64,000 nucleotides of DNA, taken from Hoplostethus atlanticus. Lineage: Eukaryota; Chordata; Actinopteri; Trachichthyiformes; Trachichthyidae. Every line of letters starts with the position of its first letter. Within the stretch, counting starts at the first letter, position 1. The stretch is taken from contig JAXDDX010000123.1 of assembly GCA_034670405.1 (NCBI GenBank), positions 803,501 to 867,500 on the forward strand. Direction: 5' to 3'. Both the position numbers and the translations under genes were made by a program. Shown here piece after piece: positions 29,901 to 44,364 of the stretch. A model generated the notes under the pieces. The model searched no databases. It was not told the DNA's origin and was given only the letters and a program-made list of their open reading frames with translations.

Positions 29901-32900
29901 ACATTGGGACAGCTCTCTCTACTCTATCTATTAGTGAGAACAGGGATTGGCCTCCAAAATTTTGTCTCTATGGCTCACTTATACCATCAGCATAAGTAGA
30001 GCTAAACCTTGATTGAGGACTTCTGAAGGTTGTTTGTTTTTCTGTTTGTTCCATTTTTAGCACTCATTTCTTGCTTAACTACAGGGTCACAGTACATAAC
30101 GTGTAAACTGCAGAATTGCTCTGACGCAAACAAGGGCAAACCTTTCCCTGGATTTATCATCCCTGATTCCCTGGTGGTTCAGGATGAGTACGTTTTCATC
30201 CAGGTGGGTTTTTATTGCAAGGTCTGGCTTCATTAAAAGACAATTAAAAGCTGTGAAATCGCTGCATTGAATCTCATCTTAATCTACAGTCCTGTTTTTC
30301 ATTAACTAAAAGGGGCCATTATGCCGGTAACGGATGGTATCAAATTGAAATCGCACAGTGTTGTGTGCGATAAACCACAACATCTTAATTAGCAGTAAAT
30401 CCAAAGTCTTCCTTATCCATTGTGATTCAAAATGTTTGATGCATGCCGCTAACGATCAGTGTACACAATGACGTAAACATTTACATGAAATGTGATGAAT
30501 TGTAAATGACACTATATTGCTCTTCTAGGTGGAGATGGGTGGTCAATCTGTCCATTATGTGTCCTATAAAAGAAATGCTTTCTACCCAATGAAGCTTCCC
30601 AAGTACACTCGGCCGAAGGTAAGATGCTTGGTGTGTTGAACAGTACAAGATTAACTATAGTTTGCCACCCTCTCTACTCTCTGCAACACTCAATCCTTCA
30701 GGCTTTATTGTGGTCTCATGATGCTGACATTCCCTTAGCCTTCAGTAGACCTAGAACTGATTGACTACTGATTGATTATCGCCTAATGCCCAGATCCATT
30801 TAGCTTTTCACATGAATATCACCTTTGATTGTTGCAAGCATTTTCATTAATATTGATCAAGGGAAAATGTGTATGACCATTTTGATTTACAGGCGTGACC
30901 TTTGCCTTAACTTCTTAACATTTTTTACATTGTTTATTATTAATCATCGTAATGTAATTTCTTAATCATAGAGTCTCCACCCCTAATGGTTATTAGCTCC
31001 AGTTAGGTTGGCAACAGCTTAGTTGTACAGATGTATGTGGTACCAAGGGTATCAAAGGGGGGAACTGTGGAAGAATTGATTGTATCTTGTTATTCTCTTC
31101 TCTCTCTTCTCTCTCTCTCTCTCTTCTCTCCTATATCCTGTGACTCTATGCCCCCTTAGTTTCTTATTAGTGCTGCGTAAAGAAATGTTTAGATGCCTTG
31201 TGTAACTGAGACCATGTGTGATCATGTGTGTAGGTTTTATTGCTTCATGTCCCTGTATGAATATGTGGATTGTGTTTAGACCTGCCTCGTGTCCTTCTCT
31301 CTTGCTCCCTTAGAAGCACTTTCACACAGAACTGACTGTTCAGACTAAACTATCACGACCTTGCAGATGTTAGAAACTAGCCCCTTTGTTATTCCTTTCC
31401 TTATAATCTCTGCTCAGACACTTCTCTGACAGAGATCTGCATACCTGGTGTGTACATCTCTCCTGAGCTCAGCTTTTTTTGGTTAATAAATATACTCAAG
31501 TAACTCATGACTCGAGGACTCTTTCAAACATCAGAATTTATTCAACAATTATTTTACAAATAATTTGAAGTAGAGTTGTTCACAAGTAAAGGAATTCTTA
31601 GTTAACTAATTGTCTTTCTGTCGCTGTGGATAAGTATATTGGCTAAATGCCTGAATTGTAAATTGTACTACTAGCAAAAATTCAGTTGAGCCTTTAGTCA
31701 TTTTTGTTAGAAGCACCCATTTAAATGACTTCTTGCCTAAAAAGTCAACCAAGACCTTATTGGCTGGTTAGTAGCTGGTATAGTCCAAATAGAGGGTGCA
31801 GGCCTAATTCAAAGTAACCTACATCTACTTGTGCATTTCATATCCAGGACTTGCAGATAATCAGCACAGATGATAACCAGGTGGTGGCAGCGATTCAGGA
31901 CTGGCACCAGAACGATTCCTACAACCTGTACATGTCTGAGTCCAGGGGGCTGTTCTTCACCCTGGTCCTGGAGAACGTCGTGAGCAGCGGAGGACCTGAG
32001 GGAAATGTCATGATAGACCTCTATGAGGTAGGCAGCGTCAGTGTTGTCAGTGTGGTGCTGTCCTCTCATGCTATTCAGGCACGCTAAGCTGAGTGGACCA
32101 ACTGTATCACTGGCTTGGTTATGCAGCTGCTGCAGATTATGGGAACAAGACTTTGAGCAGAGTTATTCTATTATAAAGGAGTTACTCTCCATTGTGTAGT
32201 TGATGTCTCCTCTAAGTGTACACTGCTAAGAAGTCTTGGATGTCCTCACCTTAATGGGACAGATGGTGCTATACTGCATTTCGCTCTGTAGCATCTTAGT
32301 GTCCCTCTCATATCCGAGTATATCCGATATTTGTGTATCCTACTAGTTACAGCACGTCGGCACAAGGCAGGGAGAGAGCAGCCTTAACTTGCTCTTGGAA
32401 GATATTGTATCTGTGCTGACAGACATGCTGTGAGGTAAAATATTACTAAGCTTAGAAAGCAGCGACTGCACATGTATGCATCACTCCAGATTATCCTCAT
32501 CTGTAGCCAGCAGTAAAAGCATCACATTGTTAGAATCGTGCAGCCAACGTAGCCATCAGCAATGATTACTCTTACTGCTCATTGACCTCTATCCATACAA
32601 AGTTTATGTCCAGAAATATTCTGCTACAATGGGTGGCCAGTAGATGATATGAAAAAGTCACACTTTCTTTGACAAATATTTGTGCACTCTAAATAGAAGA
32701 GCAGTGTGAGCTCAAGTGAAAGCTGCGTGCGAGTGCCTGAATCTCCCTGCTGGTAAATACAAAGAAGTAGAAATGTCTCAGGGCCGCGCCATATGTTGTT
32801 TTGATTCTGAGTCCTACGGATGGTCCAAAATAGTGCTCCCTGTCAGAAAAACTATTACATTCAGACGTCTCTTCCTCTCGGTGCCAGGCCTTCAGCTTTA

Positions 32901-35900
32901 CTGAAGTTTGAATAATTTACGGATGATTTTTTTACCCGCTCTTTGTTATTTTTTCCCCTTGCCTGTCTCTGCCTCTCATGTTTGCAGGTAGCTGGGATTA
33001 AAGGGGTGTTCCTGTCGAATAAAGTTGTTGAGAACCAAGTGAAAACTTACATTACATACAACAAGGGGAGAGACTGGCGTCTTCTACACGCTCCCACAAC
33101 AGATCTGCAGGGAAACAAGGTCTACTGTGAACAGGTAAGTGGGCCACGGACTGGGGACCATGTTGGTTATTTGGATGCCCCTTACCTGCCTGCAACACCG
33201 TCAAATCACATCAAACCATACCGTGGTCAAATAGTACTTGCAAATAATTCTCAATATTTGTATTAAGCTGCTTACAGTACCAGATGTGTGGGGGTTATCA
33301 CATTAGGACAATTCAGATTGTCAGTAGCTGTCAGAAGCTGTCAATTAAAGAAAAGCATCCTGTCAGCAGCCTTTCAAATATAATATTGACATATTTGTCA
33401 AACCCCACTCATCTGCTATTCCAAGCAGCTTAAAACTAACGCTAAAACATTTGTGTAAATATTTGACCTGGGTCAAGTCTGTATCAAACCTTGCACTTTT
33501 ATATTTTGACTAATACTAGCCTTTTTTATGCCACCGTTTCTCAGCCCTACTGTTCGTTACATCTGCACCTCCATGTGTCTGAGAATCCTTACACCTCGGG
33601 AAATATTGTCAGCAAAGATTCAGCTCCAGGAATTATAGTGGCGTCAGGTGAGGAGATGATTTGTGCATCCGTAAGATATGGATGCACAAATCTGGCCCTT
33701 GTTACTGGTTACTGCAGGGTTCTCGATCGTATCTCTGGTACCCTCTATTGCAGTAGCAGTTACACAGCTGTTACACTTTGCTGTTTGTGCTTGCGACCCT
33801 AAAATCTCCCTGACAAATCCATAGTCTTTGTTCTATTGTTTGCAATGTAAGAATGTTCCTTTCTCAACTGAAATTAGTCTGCAAAGTGAAATCAATTGCA
33901 CATCTGTTCCCCGTTGCTTGAATGAAACATGAAAACATATTCCAAGAACAATGTTATTTTTTTTGTCTTGTCAGATTAAGTGCTTAATTTTGAAAGAAAA
34001 CTGGTGTGCTTGTGCATCTATTGCTATATAAATGCTTGAATAAAGAAACATCGGCATTTATATACCCTCTGTACTCAGGTGGGATTGGACCTGAATTGAC
34101 CAGTACTAATGTCAGTATTTTCATCACATCTGATGCTGGGAACACTTGGAGAGAGGTACAGTACAATGACTACAATACTGTAAAAATATATCAAAGGGAG
34201 TATACATATCACAGTACATACTTTAATCTCCAGTGTCTGATAGAGTGAGCCCGGTCCTGTTTCTAGGTTTTTGAGGAAGAGTACAGTGTGCTGTTCCTAA
34301 ATCAAGGAGGAGCTCTGGTGGCCATCCGACACACACCTCTCCCCATTAGACATATTTGGTAAGGCTCTCCAAGGATATATCACATCTTATTTTAGAATAG
34401 ATTTATCTTCAACACAAAAAGCAAGAATGTTTGCCTGCCGCTGCCTCTTCTTATTGAATTCCCCTCTATTTGTGTCTGGTCCTCTCTACTATCCAACCAT
34501 TGTTCTCCCCTTAGGCTGAGTTTTGATGAGGGCAGAAACTGGGACAAGTATAGCTTCACCTCCTCTCCGCTCTATGTGGATGGGGTGTTGGGGGAGCCTG
34601 GCGAGGACACCCTCATAATGACGTAAGTTATGATTGATGAGTTCATGTTTATGTGTTTCTAGTTTTATTTAATTAGTATTATACCCCTGAAGAAGGGCTG
34701 GACTTGATTGAAGCGTACATGAAAAATCTATATTCTTGAAATGCTGAAAAAACATGTAGTGCTTATTTTTGACTTGAGTCACATGTTTTCTGACTTCACT
34801 TGTCCTGTGCAGAATATTTGGTCATTTCAGTCATCGTTCTGAGTGGCAGCTTGTCAAAATCGACTTCCGGTCTATCTTCAATCAACAATGTACGTCTGAA
34901 GATTATCTGACGTGGCAGTTACACAATAAAGTAAGAAGAGCATGCTATTACTTTTAGTCTTCGATTGAACTCGGGAGTGAGCTTCTTTGACGCCCTCACA
35001 CAATTAAAACAAAACAGTAAAAAAATAAATGTATCATTTTAACGATGCATTATTCATTGCAGGGTGAAGTGTGCATCATGGGAGTGAAGAGAGTCTTCCA
35101 CAAACTGAAAGCCAATGCCCGATGTGTCAAGACCAGAATTCAGTATATTTCCCAGTTGTCAGATCCCTGCCCATGCACAGAGGCAGACTTCGAGTGGTGA
35201 GTGCACCGCTCGGCAGCTGCTATTTTTACTTCATTAAATTCGATGCACAACACTTTATCATGTCGCATAGGCAGAAAGCTTAGGCGCAGAGAAGACAACA
35301 TGAAGAGTTAATAAAAAAATCATTACCTTATTTCTAAGTTTTATCCTTTTGTCAACTGAGGATTTAAGTTATCTACTATCTTTTAAAAACATACTGTGTG
35401 TTTTTTATTTATTACTTATTATTTATTTATTATTTATATATTTATTTTGTAACAGCAGGTGTTTTCAATCTCATCTGAAACCAAACGCCTCACATCATCC
35501 ATGCTACACTACACATAAAACATACAGCATCACCATCAGATGTGACAAAGCAGTAGACAGGTGCTGCGTCTCGATAGTTTCCTAAGATTGCCGTACACTT
35601 AAAAGCGTTTGCATAACGGCCAATACTAATGGCTCACACTTATTAGACATCACTTCTGTGTGTCAGATAACTAGTCCCTCGTGTCAGCAGTACAACACTT
35701 CAGCCTTTGATGGACATTCTCACTTTCTTTTATGTTTCCGACCTCGTCAATGAACAGCGCTGACTGGATTGCATTGGCACATATTTATCAAAGCTTATCA
35801 CCACTCTGTTTCTCAAAGACTTAATGAACTTTCCAACTCTGGCTTCTGAGGCTGATTAAAAGGCTATGATGAAAGGCAAGTGACACCACATCTATCTAGC

Positions 35901-37281
35901 CCAAACGGTGGGGGACTGCCAAGGTGAGAATATAGTTTGTGTCGACAGGCACTCCTGCCTGAGGCGTTTTGGAGGAGTTTTATGCAACGCCTCAAATAGT
36001 CTGGGTTGCTGTGCTGTGAGAACCTTTTTCTAGTCTGGAATATCTCTAGTCACAGTAGGTATGCATCTATTTTTTATCGTTCTCTCCCTTTGTTCAGTGT
36101 TAACTAATCTTTATAACACCCCACTGCGTTCTCTGTACGTGTGTGCCAACCCAAACAGCGACTACGGGTTTGAGAGGCAGAGTGATGGGAGCTGTACCCC
36201 GGCGTTCTGGTTCGTTCCATCGACGGCGTCCAGAGACTGCCTCACTGCGGATAGTTTCCTTAACACAACAGGGTACGCCAAATTCATCTTTATTGACAAG
36301 AGAAAAGGGCATTGTGAGTGTGGCAGTGCTTTAACACAGTCAATCTCAACTCCCTTGAAATTCAGCCCTCTGTGGAGAAATGGTCAGAGTGATACACCTG
36401 AAATGTTCAAAACAGATGAAAAGTGACGAATGTGCCAGTTTATTATTCAATGTTATGCCTTTTGTGTGTCCATCTTGCATGTGTGTGTCTCTGTGTGCTC
36501 AACTTGAGTGTACTCTGTCTTTATTTCTACAAGTGTCCACTGCTCACCTCTGTATTTTTGGGTGCATATTACAGATATCGCAGGGCTTTGTCCAACAACT
36601 GCACTGCGGGGACCCTGCTGAAGTACAGCCCCAGGCGACAGAAATGTCCCAGTCAGGCCCCCAGGGGCCTCCAGCTCCTTACCAGTGAAGGAACACTGGT
36701 CGCGACACTGGGAGAGAATGTCACCTTCTTGGTCTTCCTAGAAGAGGTGCTGATGTTGGCATCCTGTGTCCGATGTGTTTATTGTGTTGTCTGTGTGTTG
36801 CGATGCTGTCAGAAATGTAGCATGAAGGCATGAGTACCAGCATATCCAGTAAATATGCAGTGGCATGATTTTCCACTTGATATCATTCTCACTGATATAA
36901 TGGAAAAGGTTCTCCCTTGGGTGTCAGCAGGGGAGCCTTTGATGTTGTTTACAAACACGGTGCGAACCGAAGAATGGGACAAGTGTGTGACAGTATTTTG
37001 TCTGTTGTTTTCTGTCTGACTAAACTAGGGTCCCGGCTCCACAACGAGTATAACAGTGGACTTTGGTGATGGTACGGCTATATCCTACGCTAACTTCAGC
37101 TCCATCGAGGACGGGGTCAAACATGTCTACAACAAAGTGGGCATCTACCAAGTGTCGGCTACAGCACGCAACACTCTGGGCTTGGACTGGGTGAACCTCT
37201 ACCTCCATGTCTCCTGTGAGTCAAGAAAATCTATCTATCTATCTATCTATCTATCTGTCTATCTATCTATCTATCTATCTG

Positions 37282-37316
<35 letters not shown>

Positions 37317-37317
37317 G

Positions 37318-37348
<31 letters not shown>

Positions 37349-37365
37349 GTCTATCTATCTGTCTG

Positions 37366-37396
<31 letters not shown>

Positions 37397-37397
37397 G

Positions 37398-37432
<35 letters not shown>

Positions 37433-37441
37433 GTCTATCTG

Positions 37442-37480
<39 letters not shown>

Positions 37481-37533
37481 GTCTATCTATCTATCTATCT
37501 ATCTATCTGTCTATCTGTCTATCTGTCTATCTG

Positions 37534-37596
<63 letters not shown>

Positions 37597-37597
37597 G

Positions 37598-37628
<31 letters not shown>

Positions 37629-37877
37629 CAGAGGTATGAATTCATACTCTTTGTGTTTTGCCTCTGAAGGTCAACTTGAAAAGGTCCAGCTCTTAGCTCC
37701 CTCTGTGGCTGTCAGGAACAAAGCAGTTAACCTCACAACAGCGCTACGGCCGAGCAATGTGGGAACAGTCACCTATTATTGGTGGTTTGATAACAAAACT
37801 GAGGTCAGCCTTACTTTCTCGTCATCTATCAACTGCGCATTCACTGAATGATACACCACATTTCCAAGCTGTATCTT

Positions 37878-37946
<69 letters not shown>

Positions 37947-40900
37947 CTTTTTACCTGTTAGCCTTTTGTGACCTTGGAAGGAGGGATGTCCTTCACTTTC
38001 TCCAAACAGGGACGTTACACTGTCACTGTTCAGGCCTCAGTTGGCAATACTGTCCATCAAGACAAGAGGACTTTGTCAGTCTATGGTGAGCCATGTTCTG
38101 ATTCTGCCATTTGACTCCTATTTTACTTTGCAGGCTCTTGATCTAATACAGTGGAATGGTGAGGAATTCAAGTTTTCATTTTTTGATTATTTTCCTTTAA
38201 TTTACAATGTCCCTTTTCATTCATTCAGATCTTTTTTTCATTCATTCAGATCTTTTTGGCTCCGTTTTGAATGATTTTGCATTTACATTTACGGTCTCGC
38301 CATTGGTTCTCAATGGGATTGAGATCAGGACTCATCGCTGGTCACTCCAGAACAGTTTTCTCTTGAATCATTCCTGGGTGCTTTTGGATGTGTGTTTTGG
38401 GTCCTTGTCCTGCTGGAGGACCCTTGACCTTCAATTGACACCCAGGTTTCTGACACTGGACACTTCGCTCCAAAGTGCCTTCATAATCTTCTGATTTCAT
38501 GATGCCCTTAATATGTTCAACACGTGCGGTACCCAAGGCATCAAAGCATTATGGAACACCCAGGAGGATTTAGGTTTGGTCTTGGCAAAGATCAACCGGG
38601 CCTTCTTGTGTTTCTCTTTCAGCAGTGGGGTCTTCTATGGCCTCCGACCGTAAAGCCCTTCCTGGTTCAGTGTAGGGGCATATGGTACGGGTTGAAACCA
38701 TTACCTGAGACCTCTCCAGGTCAGCCTTTGAGATCTTTGGATGTCATGCGAGGTGTTTTTTTCATGGCACGCTCCAAACTTTGACGATATCAATCAACTT
38801 TCCTCTTACCACCACTGGGAGAGTCTTCACAATTCCACTGAGCAGCAATCTTCTTAATAACATTGCGAGCTGTGGAAACAGGAATACCAAGGTCTCTAGA
38901 GAGGCCTTATAGCCTTGTGAACGCTTATGTCTGGTAATAATAGTTTTTCTGACATCCTCAGACAGCTCTTTTCTCTTCACCATTTTAACAGACGCCCAAG
39001 GAAGCAGAACAGACTTTTATCACTTTCAAATGGATAATTGGTTCATTTATACCATGCGGGCACCTGCAACCTGTCACAGATGAGTTGAATTATGCTGCAA
39101 ATGAGAATCTATTTCCGACAACAAAATTGATTTGAATTGTTCTGGGTGCCAACATTCATGGCCATGGACACTTTTCAATTTTGAAACCATCATTTTTATT
39201 CTTATTGTTTGATCATGTGCTGTTGTGAATCGATAGATGAACGTGTGAAAGTTGTTTCAATGTCCAATTATTTCAGAAGATATTGTACATATGCTAATAT
39301 TTTTTATCTTTATCTTTATTTATCTTCCTTCCACCTGGAAAAAAAAAGTTTTGAAAGTGATTAAAAACAAGGTTTGCATTACTGTTGCTAGCTACAGATA
39401 AAGACACAAAAATAACTCCAGGATGGAAAACTGCTCACGACGAAACAAGCTTGAGCTTGATCGCGTCAGGAGATTGGTCCCAGAGATGACGTTAGACTGA
39501 CGTGTGTGTGCCTGAAATAGATTTCTTTCTGTGTTTCAGAATATTTCCGGTCACATGTTTTGGCCTTCTCTTCCAATTTGGATGAGCTGAACCCAGGGGT
39601 GGCTGAGTGGAGAGAGGACATCAGCAGAGTGGTGAAGAGCTCCGTGGTTCAGGTCTGGTATTGTGAATATGATGACATGCTCAGGGATGGAATGAGTCCA
39701 GAGGATCAAATTCTGGGTAGTAATGACGATTTTTGCACTCAGCCCTGGCTATAAATGAAATTTCTTGATGATGCTATATTTGTAATGTGGCTTGCATGTT
39801 GCACTCCACTACTTGCAGTATATTTAACAACATCACTAATGATCATTACAAGTATACATGCTTAATAAACTGAACTTGTCACTAAAGGGCAGTAAAAGCA
39901 CAGCCTTGATGGGTCCCATTTGCTCTCTAATGAGCTGTATGCTTTAGCCTTGAGAAAACACCAAAGCCTGAAGTAGAGGGAACTTTGTGGTGACATTCAT
40001 CTGGTTTCCCTCCACAGAGTCTTTAGGGATGTCAAAAAAGCATCAGCAGGTTATGTAAAAGACCTGGATACTGAGCTCTATATATATCCCACAGTAGCCC
40101 TCAGTATGAAACATCCACTTTGACCTTCTGTCTTGTCAGATATTGCCATTGTTTACAGCAGGAAACTGACAGGAGACCTCTGGTTACGGCACAAATGCAC
40201 TTAAAAGCCCTGCCCTTTACCAAAGACTGTCAAATTGAACTTGCATGTTTCGGTTGATCTGTGCATTATATCTTGACAGTGACTGGTACTTAGGCAAACG
40301 ATATCTGAAGCAGAAAGCCAACCCTGTTCAGTCTTTCATATTGTCAGTCCCCAAAGAATCGTATTCCAGGGGGAGAGTGTAGAAGAACAGTGTGAATTAA
40401 GATGTTTTCCAGTGATGCTTTTTATTGTTATTATTAAAGGTCACAGGCATCAGTGAAGATCAGCTTCAGGTCACAGTGCTTCCAGGTCTACCCACCGCAG
40501 CGGAGATTTTTATTGTGCCCGAGAAGAGGTCAAGAGAGAGAGCCATGGATGAAAAGTGGGCGCACTTAGATCAGGTACTGTGTCACAAATGCTCTTTAAT
40601 GGGCCCACACAAGCTCCCAGTACAATGTTGTTTTGTGTATTAATTAAATCTGCACAAAAGTACTCGGAGCAATGTGTTGGCACTCACAGGATTGTTTCCT
40701 TACTGCATCTCTGGGGAGCATTGCCTTTACTTTATTATGTCATACCATATTGTTTGAGTTTTCTGTTTTAACAACTCTATTGTTGTATAAACAAAACAAT
40801 ATATTCCAACATGTTGACATTTTTTCTCTTTTACCTGAGTTATCTGAGTACTGCACAAGTACTATAAAAGTTGCAAATGTGCACATGATGCACAGGGTAA

Positions 40901-43900
40901 TAAATCTTCTCTGCCATCTTGGGAAGGTGGTCTGGCTGCCTCTGTTGTCATCTCACTGCCATTCACTTACCACCAAAGACACCCAAGTACGCTTTATTAT
41001 ACAGATATACATGGCTGTTCATCTCCTCAAGTGATGGAAAAGACATAGAAGACGAGAGGAATGTGTTCACTACAGTGCTGTTTTGGTTAGCAAGGAACAG
41101 GCGCACACCATCTCACGTAGCTCCTCAAGACTAAAGGCATCTGTGTATGCTCAATATGGACACTGTTCACAAATAAACAACACGACTACTTTCGAGACGT
41201 GACTACTACTTTGCTTTCGAGATTATAGAGTATGTCCCTACTTGGTTCTCTACATGGTGAGGGAATCGACTGAGAAATTAAACCTTGAGCAATTTTAATT
41301 CCTGTCATGGTACTATAATTGTGTACTCATGCCATAGTAACAACCTTTTTTAATTTAGGTTTGTTTACTTAGCCACCTAAGAAGAAAAAACACCTTTTTC
41401 ATTGACTACCCTCATTGTAACATGGTGGTTCATGTGCTTTGTAATGAGGTTTTTTTTCTCTTCATTGCTTTAATCACACATTCTAAGAGATTTAATGTTC
41501 CCGCATGGCACCTTGTCTTTCAGTACACCCAAAGCGTAATGCATGACTTGGACACTAGAGGGCAATCTCATCCCATCTACATGTGGCTTAGGTAGCATCA
41601 TAACCCACACAAACAACATCACAGTGTCACCTTTGAGAAGTTGTGAGAATTGCAAAAACTTTTACTCAATCATGTCAGGGCCATAAACACTTCAAATCAT
41701 CACGCTTTATGCTTATTGTTGTGCTCTTAGGTTTTTTGCAACGTCGGGATTCTTGGATATTCTGCAGCACTGTCATTGTTTATCATTTTCCATACCTTAG
41801 AAAGCTATGAAATATGTATGGGAAACAATAAAACAGAGCTGCTGTTGAAATGCTGGGTAAATAAGCTCATTTGTTCATCATAACAGATAGGGCCTCAATG
41901 TATCACAAGTAAACACAATTCCACTGGCTCACAGTGAATCTTGAAGTAAGTTAATTGGTATTTAATTACATTGATGCATCATATAATTGGCACCATCTAG
42001 AAAGGAGACAAACTGTGGGGCAGGCAGCCTGGATTGGGAATTAAAGAGATGTATTTATCTAAAGCCTGTCTGATTACCTGGAAGAACCTCACAGACAATA
42101 GGGTAATAAATCTTCAGTTCACTGTTGCTCGTCTCCAGTGAATGAGTTGTAAGTGTGTGCGCACACACGCACACGCACACCCTTGTGTGTTTGTGCGTGT
42201 GTGTGATGTCTTGAGCAGCTTATTAAAATGTGTAATAGATTTACTGACCCTGATATGCCACTAGAATAAAAAGTAATTATTCATACTGTGTAGAGCGGTC
42301 TAATTTTAACCAGTGGAAAGATTTTAGAAAGAGCGAGATGGAATTAGTGAGGCATGGCTAAGGACTCAAATGGGCTCTGGGAAGGCATTTTGGTCTCTTG
42401 TTAAATGACTGCTTCATCTAGGTGTGAAAAGGAGGGGAACTCGAGGAGAAAAATTAAAACAGCAATTTTATATTAGAACATGCTTTGATTTCCAATACAT
42501 TTTGTGTCACTGAACTTTTAAATCACTTAATGTGTTTTGGGAAATAAGTATATCAAAGGAACACAGGTGAAAGGGTCCGCGCCGTGATAGATTTTTTTTT
42601 TTTTAAATGTCACCACCCTTGCCATCCCGTAAGCAGACTGCCCTTTTACCTGATAGGGTTTCCATCGTCATCATCACCGCCAGGTTAGTTAGGTATTCTG
42701 TGCAGAAGGAATTGAATTACCGTTTGGTTTTCCATGTCACATCAACATTTGCTCCTCTTTAGAGGGAAGCAAAAATTCTGATTCATAATTCAGGCTGGTG
42801 GCTGAAATGACTGAGGTTGAAATATTGATGACCATGGGATATTGCTGTGCTGCCGCTGCTAACTGAAGCTTGTGTGCTCTCCCACTCCTCTCATAGCTTT
42901 CTCAGGTCTTGCTAAGTGCTCTGAATCAGGACCTCATCCAGTTCACACTCAGACCAGGTGTGCAGGTGAATGTGTACGCCACACATTTGTCTCCAGGTAA
43001 GTCTGCTGCCTCTGCCATAAACCTACCTGCCCATATATTGTTGCAAATGAAGTGTTTTCAAATGGCTGTTTTTGTCCATTTGGAGAAAAAGGAATATTTC
43101 AGTTTGTTGTCGAAGCTGTCTTGTGTGAGACCAGACCAAGTGCAATTCTTCCACTTGGGAGATGAAGTGTGGATTTGATATTTTTCATTAACCCAGCCCA
43201 GTCATAATCCTAATTTAATATCATTGTCAGTGAAATACCAGCTGTGATGTTATATTGTTACCACTATCTGTGTAAATCATGAATGAAATTCAGATTTATA
43301 TAACACCGAAATAGGGGAGATCAGGGATGGTTGTAACACTTTCAATTCCTCCAATCGGGAGCAAGCTAGAAATCCTGTGATCAACTGTGTAGATGCTCCT
43401 TTCGGTCCCAAGCCCACATGTGGCCAGAAAAAAGGTTATGAATAAAACTGTCAATTGCACAGCCAGATTTTGACTTTGTAGCTAACTATCGTGTGGTTAG
43501 CTTGTGCTAATGTTACACCATCAGGCTACACTAGCAAGGTGTTAAATGGCTGCTAGGATAGTTGTAACGAATAGAGGTGGGGTAGTTGTAACGAATAGAG
43601 GTGGGGTAGTTGTAACGAATAGAGGTGGGATAGTTGTAACGAATAGAGGTGGGGTAGTTGTAACGAATAGAGGTGGGACAGTTGTAACGAATAGAGGTGG
43701 GATAGTTGTAACGAATAGAGGTGGGGTAGTTGTAACGAATAGAGGTGGGATAGTTGTAACGAATAGAGGTGGGGTAGTTGTAACGAATAGAGGTGGGGTA
43801 GTTGTAACGAATAGAGGTGGGATAGTTGTAACGAATAGAGGTGGGATAGTTGTAACGAATAGAGGTGGGGTAGTTGTAACGAATAGAGGTGGGGTAGTTG

Positions 43901-44296
43901 TAACGAATAGAGGTGGGATAGTTGTAACGAATAGAGGTGGGGTAGTTGTAACGAATAGAGGTGGGGTAGTTGTAACGAATAGAGGTGGGATAGTTGTAAC
44001 GAATAGAGGTGGGGTAGTTGTAACGAATAGAGGTGGGATAGTTGTAACGAATAGAGGTGGGATAGTTGTAACGAATAGAGGTGGGGTAGTTGTAACGAAT
44101 AGAGGTGGGGTAGTTGTAACGAATAGAGGTGGGAATAACATTAACCCAGTTAATACACAAGACACGCACACAAACACATAATTCTGTTCAAAACTGAGGT
44201 CATATGTGCACATTATACTTTGTTTGTTGTTAATATTAAACTTTTGACACTTACATTTAATGTTACCTCTCAAACTGTGTTAGTTGTAAATGTTAA

Positions 44297-44364
<68 letters not shown>

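Noticed and set aside
37056..37851. Two frames of about 200 codons of YLSI repeats joined to SorCS sequence
   Set aside because: Translation of the ATCT microsatellite in intron 19; donor at 37215 and acceptor at 37669 are clear.
43558..44133. Regular repeat array resembling a CRISPR
   Set aside because: Units abut with no spacers, the unit is a 24-bp minisatellite, and the sequence is vertebrate.
43531..44273. Long open frames (211-243 codons) on both strands with eight-residue repeats
   Set aside because: They are the direct result of a 24-base repeat unit lacking stops; they lie inside a clear intron of sorcs1.
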